Source: Lingula anatina (Eukaryota > Brachiopoda > Lingulata > Lingulida > Lingulidae). From it: a stretch of 64,000 bases of DNA. Made by a program: the position numbers and the translations under genes. Positions 23,765-36,000 of this stretch are shown here, in pieces (within the stretch, counting starts at the first letter, position 1; the number at the start of each line of letters is the position of its first letter). Location: positions 62,001 through 126,000 of the forward strand of contig NW_019775787.1 of assembly GCF_001039355.2 (NCBI RefSeq). The letters run 5' to 3'. The notes under the pieces were generated by a model. That model was not told the origin of the DNA and searched no databases. It saw only the letters and a list, made by a program, of their open reading frames with translations.

Positions 23765-26700
23765 CTAGCACGTGTTGACTCTGGCCGTGCTGTACATGTA
23801 GATGTGCATGGTGGACAATGTACCCACGCTGGTGACACATGTCGGGACGGGATCCAAAAACCACTGGAAAAAAAGATACCACATAAATCAATAACGGGCA
23901 CTGTGTGAATATTCTGTAGGCTAGAAGTTAATTTTTATTCAGTTGTCAATGCATAACACTTTACTGACTTTAAATTATATCCACTTATTTTCAAATGGGA
24001 AAATGAATTATTCTGCATCCTTTATGTAGTAAGCTTTGCGTTGTTGATTTTACATACACGTATAAATCACGGGTTTTATAGGACCAGCACCACTTTATGA
24101 AAAATAAACAAATATAGATATGTGGAAAAGAAATATTGAAATCGACTGCATAAAGAACCAGAATACAACTGGTATTGTTCCAGAAACTGCTTTCCGGCCC
24201 CAATATTATCAAATTTTAACAAAATAAAAATCACGAATAATGAACCATATCAAAGCACCGCTCACCTTAAAGCTGGACTGTCCAGGATGTTCGTATCTGG
24301 GTGACTTAAAGTCTCCAATGAACGCCCAGCCGAACGCGTTCAATCTACCTCCATTGTACAAGAGGAATACTGGGACAAACTCGTTGCAGGACATGTCTTT
24401 ACGGACATTGTACCAATAGTGCTTGCCTGGAACGGGGTTACATTTGTTTAACAAACCGCTTTAATACTTAAAAATTATCAAAAATATTCTTCAGGATCGA
24501 ATTTTTTTCTGTGAAAAATGAGGGACTAATTTCAAACTAACTTCAAACAGTAAAACTGAAGGACAAATCTGTGCAATCGAGTCAACTTGTCATTGTACAC
24601 GTTCACTTAGGGGTAGACATCTAGGAGATATAAGACCCTGACACTATTTTGTTTTCTTACATAGAAATCGCCTCTAAATTGCCTCCTAAAACTTCAATAA
24701 AAAATCTAAAACTAAGATTCGCCTTCCTCACCCATGCCGTAGAAGCAATGCCCCTCTGTCCACATTGTGTTCTTGACGTCATCCTGGGACATTGGCATGG
24801 CGATGGAATCAGTGGCAGGATTGGTGCCTTTCTGAATATAGAGGGCAGTACCGGTGCCGTCAGCAGAGTACTGGTCAGCAGTGCGTCCGGCGCTACAGAT
24901 GGTGGCTGAAACCCATAAAAAAGCCATGAAAACACTCTCAAGTAGTAGACAGTCATAGAAAGGCTTATTCTTAATTGAAAGACTAGCTGTATACCAATCT
25001 AGGGAGATCCAGCCAGGGGAGAGATAATAATGATAATATAGGTTATGTGACTTAAAAATTACATGCTTTTCACATGCAAAAGTTGTGAAAAAAACACGTA
25101 ACTCAAAAGCTAGATTGAGGGCTTATAGCAGCGAAAGTTGTTAACGAATTTCGTTTGTCTGGGAGTTGGATAAATGCATTCGGTGAAGCGGACATCAGGT
25201 ATACTGGAAAACCAGAAGTGCCTCAGAATGCATCTGATTCCAGAGCATTTTGCGCCTATAATTAGGCTGCTCTTTCTATAAATCGGCTTCACATAGTTTT
25301 ACCGTTTGGAATACGGAAAAATAATCTTAGTCACGGTGTATCTCTAAAATCAGCAGGCTGTGTAAGTCATGAAGTAAAATTGCATGTCACTGGACAGCTG
25401 GCCAGAATACGCAAGGTCGCTTGACCGATGGGTGCGGCGAAGAACGTCGTGACTTGACCCTGGTTATTATAAAATACGCACAGCTATAGATAGATAAGGC
25501 TCTCTCTAAGACAGATAGGGCAGATCAGCCCTGGACTTTATCGACTGCTACAGTTGGCTTGATGTCCGATTTGGATTGATTTTGTTGTACCAATTTAAAA
25601 AGTATATGGAAGAGGTTTCCTCATCTTAATATAGGGGTACCGTGTGTGTTCTTGTGCACGTTTTTTCGTGTGTGCACGAACACACATATTTAATTGATGG
25701 TGTCTGCTGGAATCTGGCCCCAAATTGTATCTCTTCTTATCAAAGGTGTCATTATCGAGCAAAGTCAGGTGCAAACTAGAGACAAAAAACTCAGCTACAA
25801 TCCTTGTCCTACTACATGTACCACGCCAAATAGGCCCACATGTTTTGTCACAACTTAAGTCTAGAAGATGTTCTTTAAAAAAACATGGAATCTGTGCGTC
25901 CTACCTGGGTCGGTAAAGTAGGCAGTGATGGTGAATTTGTCGCTCTCTTCAATGAAGTATTTTCTGACGTCCGCACTCATACTTGATGGAAAGGTGCCAG
26001 CGTTCTTAGGAATCTAAAATTGCCAAGGATACATTTGAGAAATAGTTAATTTATTCACATTATTTATCAATTGCTAAACATTATCAACATTAAAATAAGA
26101 TAGCCACATATAGCTGAAAAAACAAAAAATCGCAGTTATACAGGAAAATGATGATTACTATAAGATGTCTGGACTCATTTTCACTACGAGGCACTTACTG
26201 GTAAAGGTACAGAAATGTCAGTCGTTTTTATAATTCCTTTTTCGTCTTAACGTGTTATAATACTCACCCCAGCCTGTATACCCGCAATGTAGCCGTTCTT
26301 ATCAAACAGCAACATAACCGCTGTATCGCCGTCCTTGATGTAACGGTTGCCCATGAACTGGCTGTTGCCTGGGGAGTCAATTATACACGTACAATTACTG
26401 TACATATCAAAAGAAAATCGTATTGCATCCTGAACGATATTTTTTAACCAATCCCGACTTGCTCATGCTTACGGTAATTAATACAGACTAATCGACCATT
26501 TAATGTGTACCTGTACAAAAGTATCCGTCAAGAATCTTTTGGTTGTCTTCAGAAAACTCAANNNNNNNNNNNNNNNNNNNNNNNNNNNNNNNNNNNNNNN
26601 NNNNNNNNNNNNNNNNNNNNNNNNNNNNNNNNNNNNNNNNNNNNNNNNNNNNNNNNNNNNNNNNNNNNNNNNNNNNNNNNNNNNNNNNNNNNNNNNNNNN

Positions 26701-29245
26701 NNNNNNNNNNNNNNNNNNNNNNNNNNNNNNNNNNNNNNNNNNNNNNNNNNNNNNNNNNNNNNNNNNNNNNNNNNNNNNNNNNNNNNNNNNNNNNNNNNNN
26801 NNNNNNNNNNNNNNNNNNNNNNNNNNNNNNNNNNNNNNNNNNNNNNNNNNNNNNNNNNNNNNNNNNNNNNNNNNNNNNNNNNNNNNNNNNNNNNNNNNNN
26901 NNNNNNNNNNNNNNNNNNNNNNNNNNNNNNNNNNNNNNNNNNNNNNNNNNNNNNNNNNNNNNNNNNNNNNNNNNNNNNNNNNNNNNNNNNNNNNNNNNNN
27001 NNNNNNNNNNNNNNNNNNNNNNNNNNNNNNNNNNNNNNNNNNNNNNNNNNNNNNNNNNNNNNNNNNNNNNNNNNNNNNNNNNNNNNNNNNNNNNNNNNNN
27101 NNNNNNNNNNNNNNNNNNNNNNNNNNNNNNNNNNNNNNNNNNNNNNNNNNNNNNNNNNNNNNNNNNNNNNNNNNNNNNNNNNNNNNNNNNNNNNNNNNNN
27201 NNNNNNNNNNNNNNNNNNNNNNNNNNNNNNNNNNNNNNNNNNNNNNNNNNNNNNNNNNNNNNNNNNNNNNNNNNNNNNNNNNNNNNNNNNNNNNNNNNNN
27301 NNNNNNNNNNNNNNNNNNNNNNNNNNNNNNNNNNNNNNNNNNNNNNNNNNNNNNNNNNNNNNNNNNNNNNNNNNNNNNNNNNNNNNNNNNNNNNNNNNNN
27401 NNNNNNNNNNNNNNNNNNNNNNNNNNNNNNNNNNNNNNNNNNNNNNNNNNNNNTTTTCGTGTGTGCACGAACACACATATTTAATTGATGGTATCTGCTG
27501 GAATCTGGCCCCAAATTGTATCTCTTCTTATCAAAGGTGTCATTATCGAGCAAAGTCAGGTGCAAACTAGAGACAAAAAACTCAGCTACAATCCTTGTCC
27601 TACTACATGTACCACGCCAAATAGGCCCACATGTTTTGTCACAACTTAAGTCTAGAAGATGTTCTTTAAAAAAACATGGAATCTGTGCGTCCTACCTGGG
27701 TCGGTAAAGTAGGCAGTGATGGTGAATTTGTCGCTCTCTTCAATGAAGTATTTTCTGACGTCCTCACTCATACTTGATGGAAAGGTGCCAGCCTTCTTAG
27801 GAATCTAAAATTGCCAAGGATACATTTGAAAAATAGTTATAATTTATTCACATTATGTATCAATTGATAAACATTATCGACATTTAAATTAGATAGCCAC
27901 AGATAGCTGAAAAAACAAAAAACAAAATATCGCAGTTATACAAGAAAATGATGATAACTATAAGATGCCTGGACTTATTTTCACTATGAGGCACTTACGG
28001 GTAAAGATACCCAAATTCCTTTTTCGTCTTAACGTGTTATAATACTCACCCCAGCCTGTATACCCGCAATGTAGCCGTTCTTATCAAACAACAACATCAC
28101 CGCTGTATCGCCGTCCTTGATGTAACGGTTGCCCATGAACTGGCTGTTGCCTGGGGAAAACAAAAGGAAAAGGTCAGCATTAAAAGAGAAAACATTTTTT
28201 TTAATGGAGAGCTAGCAAACAGTGTCAGCCCCCAGCATACAAAATCAGGACAATTTCAATTAAATTTCAAATTGAATTTTTTATCTGATCACCGCGAGCA
28301 TTGGAAGCCAGTTCCCTCCCCAAAATTAATGAATTAATTCATGTATATAAAAAAGAGGTTTATATATTTAAAGCTGAAAATTAATGAACATGAAAACACA
28401 GACATACACACCAACCAAAACACTTGGCTTTCCGATTACAGAAACTACTTCATATTTTGCCTAGAAAATAAAATTCAAAACTTACTGCCGCATCTAGTAT
28501 CCAGTTTCCATCCATAGTACACAGCGTCTTTAACTGTTCTTGGCATCGAGGAAAACGAGTTCCCGAAAGGATTGATCCCAAACGTGACTAAATTAACAAA
28601 ACAACAGATAATATCACTTATTGCTTTGATGGTTAAAAAAAGCCCTTCGAAACCATGCGCGGGTTTTCATAGAAAATAGAAAAAATGTTAAATTCTCATT
28701 TAAATTAATAAAAGTATCCTGTATTACAATAGACTTAGGTGGTTAATTTTTTTATCATTTATATAACGCTGTCCTAAGATTAAGTGTTTTTATAAGGATA
28801 GAACAAAATCATAAGATCAAATACAGGTAAGTTCTAAAACTTCACGCTAGACCTTTATAAAAATGCTTGTTTTTATTTTTCCAGAATTATTTTATAAACG
28901 TTGAAAATGATAATGATTAAAATCCCATTACCTTTCAGGTCGTCCCATGCTGGACCTATCAAATAATATCAAAATGTCTTTTTAAAGAAAACAAAATTAA
29001 ATTTCTTAAGAAGCTCTTAATAAGGTCTAAAGCAGAAATACATTAAATTATATGATTTCTCTTAACTTTATCAAAGAACTAGAAAAACTGTTCACTTTGC
29101 ATCTAATTAAAGTAGACAAAGAGAATCAATTGACTCTAGGATATTTTAAGTTTTTCCAAGATATGGTTTACTCACCTCCCCCAAAAAGCCAGGCCTGGCC
29201 CGACGCCAAGAGCCCGAAAACGAACACAGCTGTGCTAATGGACAT
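23765..29245 (-). CDS. Small secreted protein of unrecognised family, eight exons
   Basis: Exons: 29245-29176, 28955-28932, 28587-28486, 28150-28050, 27804-27696, 24905-24732, 24426-24266, 23863-23765 (TAG). Joined frame: 279 residues. Residues 1-17 are a signal peptide (MSISTAVFVFGLLASGQ). The mature part contains WDDLK, FGINPFGNSFSSMP, YYGWKLDTRCG, MGNRYIKDGDTAVMLLFDKN, TICSAGRTADQY, GHCFYG, HYWYNVRKDMSCNEF and VFLLYNGGRLNAFGW, with six or seven cysteines and no transmembrane segment. I do not recognise a domain. The aromatic and Cys spacing suggests a compact extracellular fold. A second copy of exons 4 and 5 lies at 26368-26268 and 26013-25905. It is phase-compatible, so the real transcript may use either pair or both (349 residues). 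A 892-base gap lies between the copies. Confidence 0.7.
25663..26368 (-). repeat. Downstream copy of duplicated exon 4-5 block
   Basis: Contains exon 4' (26268-26368) and exon 5' (25905-26013), paralogous to 28050-28150 and 27696-27804. The exon 4 copies differ only at synonymous sites; exon 5 copies differ by two residues (IPKNAG/IPKKAG and MSADV/MSEDV). The shared sequence ends abruptly at the exon 4 acceptor. The part next to exon 5 (25663-25904 against 27454-27695) differs at only one base by eye, whereas the intron between the exons differs at several percent plus indels. Confidence 0.8.
26562..27453. other. Assembly gap (892 N)
   Basis: Run of undetermined bases. Sequence immediately right of it (27454 onward) repeats sequence starting at 25663. 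The gap therefore separates two copies of one block and may be a misassembly or hide a further copy. Confidence 0.95.
27454..28150 (-). repeat. Upstream copy of duplicated exon 4-5 block
   Basis: Partner of 25663-26368. It begins exactly at the gap edge, so its true extent is unknown. Confidence 0.8.
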
Positions 29246-30087
29246 GGTTCTTCTCTGCCTCCAGATAGTGACCATATACACACATCCACGTGCACATATA
29301 GGACTTTATTTGATAAAACCTACCACAGATGACCTTTCTCACAGATCTCAAGAGGAGATTTAGGGTGGATTATGATAGAACTACATAGGTCTCAAGAAAC
29401 CAACCTGAGGTTCATCAATCCTAAAATCACCAGTACCTTGTACACTACAGGTGGACATTTATGTGCAGCAGTCAATATCGCAAAATTTGTCACATTTTTA
29501 TTAGGCCTATATGTAAAAAAAATGCCCTACAGCCATCCCGAGTTACAGATTATATTGCGAACTCTTGACTTTTTTGTCAGTAGGCCTATAATTTGATACT
29601 GATAATCTCATAATGGTAATAATAGATTACAGAAAAAGATCCTTAGATTCTAAAAACAAGGGAGTCAGGTAATTTTTTTCTACGCAATTAAAACTAAAAG
29701 CAAAGCAATCAAGATCCGAAATAAAAATGTTTTTCAATGGAGTGATATTATATGTTCGAGATATAGTTCCCTCTAAATCAAAATTAGCCCTACCAGTAGT
29801 TTAGAACTATGAACACGCGTAGGGAAAACGTCCATTAAAAAAAAAAAGAACTTCTTTTGATTTGCCGGGTGCAGGTTTGAAGTAAAAGTAATTTTGAGAA
29901 GTAGATAAATCCTCGATATTTCGAGAGACACATTCTAACTCAATATTTAGCTCGCAGAAAAATAAGTATTACCACATTGCGACAGTTGAGCAAAGCGCAC
30001 CAGTGACGCAATCACATGTGCCTGGGAGCCGCCATCTTTAAATGAAGAAAATAGAATTCCGGGCAAGCTCCATGCAAATAAGCAAAT
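29246..30087. other. Divergent promoter region of the secreted-protein gene and maelstrom
   Basis: Two start codons 842 bp apart face outward. It is AT-rich with a short GC-richer stretch near 30000-30060 just before the maelstrom ATG. No TATA box placed with confidence. Confidence 0.5.
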
Positions 30088-33000
30088 ATGCCGAAGAAAC
30101 AGCAAAGGAACGGGTTTTATTTTTACATGCAGGATCTGATGCCAGAACTACGAAGAGAGGGTAGAGTTTTTCCAAATGGAATGGCGGACGTGGTGCCTGT
30201 TGCTCACCCCCGATGGAAGGTGACAGCTTCCTTCAACATAATTCACGGCACTTGCACATGCAGTGACCTGTGCCTGTTTTGAACAGATTGTTGTAATAAA
30301 TGTTTGGGTTAAAGAAACTCTTAATATATATAATGGATTTTTTTCAATGTTATATTGATACAGCGAAGTGATACAAGAGCAATTCCTCCGTGATAATTAT
30401 TTCTTTTGGCTATATTATTATTATTATTATTTAATTAAAGTTTGAATATCTGTCATTGCAAGCATAAGTGACTTTGATCGGTTGATGGATCCCAAAACCA
30501 CATTTTACGACCTTTGTGATTGCACACTCCTCTGTCATAATGCCAAAAGTTGATAAGCTTTAATATCCTTATTGTTACTCATTTATATATTTTAATATAA
30601 CTATATATATAATTAAAATTACAAATGTACCCATGCAGTACTGCACTGGGCTGTAGAGAAACCATAGGTATAAGGTAAAAAAATCAAATCCAGTAGAAAC
30701 AACAATCTAGAAATGACACAAACCAAAACCATGTCAAAGCTAGGCTACATGTCCAATAAAAATGTACGTAAAACTGAAGAGATAGCCAGAAGTGGGTTTA
30801 TTAAAAGGAGCCATGCCACTAGACCAGTATTTTTAGATCCACTTTGATGCCAATCTTGAGTCCGCTTTTCTCAAGTTTTTCTGGCTACTTTCAGGCAGTA
30901 TCACATTATTCATGACCACATTTTGTAATGTGGATATCTTATACAGAGCGTAATTTTTTTCCAGATGCTTTCAGAGCAAGATAAAGCAAGGTATGAACAG
31001 ATGGCTAAGGAATGGAAAGCGAAGATGCGTGGTGCAGAGGGAGACAAATACAGAGTTGATAATGTGGGGAACCTCCTCAGTGTAAGTGTATCTCGTGGTG
31101 GGCATCTCGATAGTCCAAAAAATGGTAACATTTTCCTCAGTTTTTTAATCAAGCGTTCATTGGTCCGAAGGTTCTATAGTGAACATTCTGACCAATGAAC
31201 CTTCGGACTATTGCTTTGGCCCCTTCACATGATTATGTGGGGAACCTCAAATTATCTTTACTAATTACAAAACAACAATTTTTGAAAACATTTTCTTTTA
31301 GGAAAGAAAAGATGAAAAGAAAGAATATGATATAGACAGGATGAGGGAAAGAAAACAAGTGAGAACCAAATGGCCTGCTGGGCAAGGTAAACTGCATAAT
31401 TTTATACTGTAAAGGGTGTTTTATGGCATGCATTTCTAACTGTGTTTGTTTTAGCCCAGTTGATATTTTTACCCAATTGGTTATACTTGATGTAAACTGA
31501 GCATATTTTACTTTGAACAGAATAGTTGAATTTATTAATTCATATTTATTTTTGCATTTGGCAAATACAAACGTGTTACTCAGTTGATGAAATACAGCCC
31601 CAAATTTTATTGCCTGTATTTATGAAAATCTTCTAAAATAAAAATATTCACTCAGTAGACACACCAAATAATTGAAAAAAAAAATAAATACTGCAAGTCA
31701 TTTCACAAACAATATTTGATTCTTTCTATTCATTTCTAGGTGTAATCCATGAAAAGTTCTACTTCATTAGCTTCCAGTACCTGTGTGAGACAGAAGAAGG
31801 ATATTTTATTCCAGTGGAAGTAGGATTGATAGAGTACAGTCTGAACAATGGCATTACCAAACATCTTCACAGGATGATAGAACCAGGTACTTTTAATTAG
31901 TTTTCAAATTAAAACATCTAATTCAAGTGTGAAATAAATGGTTTTTAATGACAAGTCTTTTTTTTTTTTTGGGGGGGGGGGGGGGTTCTTGGTGAATTAC
32001 ACATGAAATCACCCATCAACTTCTTCTGTATTCCTGTTCTTTTTGGCAAAAAATTAGCTACTAGTATAAGTCCATCATAAGAAGTGATTTGTGCAATTTT
32101 CAGGATCTGGTTTTCCTCATTTTGATAGATTGTCCATTGTATTTCAGGTCCTATCCCCACAGGGTACAGATACACTTGCCAAAATCACAGTAAGTTTTTT
32201 TGTTAAATCTTTCTCTGTATCCTTCTTTTGTATCTAGTTCATTTTTTCAAAAAATTTGTTTGGATGTTTACTAGGTATTCAAACTTGGTCTAACTACTAA
32301 CTTTGATAGGATTGGCTTTTCGTAAAGATGACAGAGTAAAAGTGATGAATTTTTGCAAGATATTAAATTTGTGCATTGACATGTCTGTTCAGTAAATTTA
32401 TAAATTCTCTATAATTTTTTTCAGGTGATGAAACACATCAAATTCCAATAGAAAGGTTTGAATATGCGGACAAAAACTACATGGGTCTTTGGATACAGAT
32501 GGAAAATTTCTTAAATCCCAACCAAGAGAAAAAAGAATCTCCACCTTTATATTGTCAGGTAAAAGTTGGTTGTGATGTGATAGGGAATTAAGACAGAGTG
32601 AGTAGAAGTTAGCAAAACTGTTACAAAGTAATGGTGTCAACTGTCACAGACTGATGAAGTCCACAGTAGTCTCTTTGTGTCACAGTAGATGGCAGCATTT
32701 GCCAGTGGGACACCAAAACAAACTTTCCTCAATTTCTACTGTTCAGAATAGTTGATTGGCACATTGATGTATTTCGTACATTTAAGTTGACAGTGAGAGG
32801 TATCAGTTTGTGTGCTTACCAATAAGTGCAGTGAAATGAAAAAAGTACTAGTTATTCTTGACGTTTACCCAGTTCTATTATAGAAAAAGAAGTAGATTTA
32901 TTTTAGAAACGCATATAAAAATAGATTTATATTTATTTTCAAGCAATTTATAATTTTTCTTTCACTGATCATTTACTTTATTTTTTAGAAAGCTGAATGG

Positions 33001-36000
33001 AAATGTGTGAACAGTTGTTTGGAATGGCTTCATGCGCATGCATGCCTGGGGTATGCTAACAGGCTACGAAAAGTCTACGAGCTGGACGGACTAGTACAGG
33101 ATCTCTACGCACATTCATCTGCCTCCACTGCTATTGGGGAATGCACTGATCTTATCACTACATCTGCTTATGACTATGAGATTAACACAAGGTAGGAATT
33201 ACCGTCTTAAGGATGATTTGCTTTTATCCAAGTGACTGTTTCTTATGAAAAAACAATTATAAATTGTTGGAAAAATGGGGTCATATTTATCATTTTCTTT
33301 AGGCATTGTTGTTTGTTCTTTATTTGGTGTTTTGTGAAAATTAAAAGCAATCAAGCGTGAGTTAAGGTCTTTTTTTTACACACATCTGTTTTGATTTGAA
33401 TTTCCAGTCAATCTTGCCTCCAGAAATGTTCCCAGGTGTTAATTTTTTCCCTTTTTTCTGGTCATGTTCAATGTAAAAAAAAAAAAAAAAAGAAGAAGAG
33501 AGAGAGAGAAATTCTATTATTTGTTGAAATAATTGACTTACAGTTTTAACATATAGGTCAAAAGCAAGAAAGCCTAGACGATATAAAATTTTCCAGAGGT
33601 TTCATATTTGGCCCCCATGTTTTAAATCTAGATAGATTGAAGGTAAAATGCAAGTTATTTGATGTGAGCAATTTTGAATTATTTTACCAGGTGTGATTAC
33701 CATGAAGATAAAGAGGTCAAGCACTGTGCTCTGGCTACTGTTCGCAGATTTGCGTAAGTGCAGATTTATTTGTTACATTTGTGATAATTGTTTTGGTATT
33801 TGTATGATATGCCAGGATCTGTCTTTTTCTCTCTCTCTTCACAGCAAAACAAAAATTGTTTTTCATATTTATATGATGGTTGAACTTCTTGTTTGAAAAT
33901 TAAGATATTTACATTGTTTCTATTGATTTGGGCGAAGATAAGAAAACTTGAATGAAATACATGTGTTGCCCTCTTAGTTGTTAGTAGGAATATTACATAT
34001 ACTGTGTTAGGCAACTCAAGATGTGATAGAATTACATTTCGGCATGACTACACATTGAATGTTTTGGATGAATTGTTACACACAGTACTGATCTTATCCA
34101 AAGTATGCATTACCTCTTTTATCTCATTCTACACACAAACGCACTGGTATCTCAGACTTTCGAATTTGTGGTGAGACGCTTTTGTAATCTCATCGCACCT
34201 TTCAGTCAAACTTATAGAAATTTGTCTGAAAGCAAGAATATTACATTGTAGAATTATTGTACATTCCAGATATGCTCTCTCAGATTCCTTATCAGAAATC
34301 TATGACTTTGAGATTACTGCACAACACCTACCAGTCCGTCCAGATGATCAGCCGGCCTACACCTTGATAGAGCCTGCGTCTATTAAGATCGCTCCACTGC
34401 CTGCGGGGAGGAACAGAAGTAACCAGTCCCCATCCAGGGGTAGTCCAGGCAGGGGGAGAGGACAGGCCAACACCATCAATAATGGCAGTTTTCCAGCCAA
34501 GGATTTCAGACTGAATCAAAATGTTAGTATTGTGAGAAATTGATGATTATGCTTGGCTGATGTTTATTGCTTTTTCCTTTTTGTTACCACTGTCATTTTA
34601 TCTTATTTTATTTATTTTAATTTTTTTACCATATCATGGCCACATTTATTATCATGACATTAACCTTTTCTAGTGATCTCTTAGTATAATTTTCTTTTTA
34701 TTTCCTCTGAGTTTGTTCAATTTTTTCTTTGAAATGTTAATATTTTATTTGTAGAAAAATAAAATCGTTCAGAAAATACAGTGATGAAAAAAACATTTAT
34801 TGTTTATAGGAAGCAGGTTCTCAGCTTCAGCACCAACAGTACATGGAACCATCTCAGACAATACGTAGACCAAATGTGCCAGGGGTGGCAGCACAGTCAA
34901 CCTTCCCACCAGCTCCAAGACAAGCCCCATGGGCAGCCAAACCAGCAGTTAACCAGGGCCCAGCTTTGTCACAGTTAGGGGCAGGTGAGGGTTTATAAGA
35001 GTCATTATAAGAATAATGATAGATAGTAAGAATAATGATAGGTAAAATTCCACTCCATTTGCATGCTAAGCCATGTCTGCTTGATTTAAAGATCATTAGA
35101 GAATGCTGTATTTGGTTTTAGAGGACTGTTACAAGGGTTTCAAAGTGGGAATTTTAAGCTTTGTCTTATTTTCAATTTTCCTTAAAATTGCACATGAGTT
35201 GGCAACTGAAATAAAACTTGTTTAAAAAATATGTCAAACACTTTTCATTTGAATGTGGATATTGACGGCAATTTGTCATAAATGTACCTTGAAACAAGGT
35301 GTGAGTTAATCTCATACTGTAATATGAGAAGGTGAAATTTGAATCAGGGGTCTTTATTTCCAGGAGCTCCCCCAGCTGCTGCACCTTCACCTCATCCTCT
35401 CCTACAGATGTCAGCACCAGCTCCATGGGCTCAGAAAGCTGCTGGGCTGCCAAGAGGGGCCCAAAACACGTCAGGAGCTGCTTTGCCCCCTAGAAACCCA
35501 TCTTTCCATGGAGATTTGCAAGATGCTGAGGAGTTTCCTAGCCTTGGAGGTAATTATGTTCTGAATGTCAGTAAAGAGATAGAGTATTCTCTTTTAATTA
35601 GTATTTCTATGCCATTTTTACAAAATTCCTATTTATAATTCTATTTGTGTATAGGAATTGCTCTCCCTGAGATAAAATCTGACAGTGAATTTTAAAAGCT
35701 GATGCTGTACCTTATACCATAGGCCCCACTTCCAAAGCAGTGCCAGCACAAGCCCCAAAGTTTGCTGGGAGAGGGTCTGCAGCGCCACCTGCCCAAGCTG
35801 CTCCCAAACCACCAGTTTCCTGGAGTTCACAAGGTAAAACAAAGACTTAGCCCAGCCTTTTCAATACACACTCTCCTGGCAAATATATTATTGGTAACTT
35901 GTATGCCCCTTGTGTAGTGTATTCTATATGTGCACAGTACTGTGCTTGTAGTTGATTGTAACTCCTGGACCATCTGGTATACTGGAATAAGTGCTGTGGC

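Noticed and set aside
26478-27570. Several 310-355 codon open frames on both strands
   Set aside because: They are almost entirely undetermined bases of the assembly gap, not coding sequence.
29052-29596. Two plus-strand frames of 74 and 103 codons
   Set aside because: They are antisense to, or upstream of, exon 1 of the secreted-protein gene and resemble no protein family.
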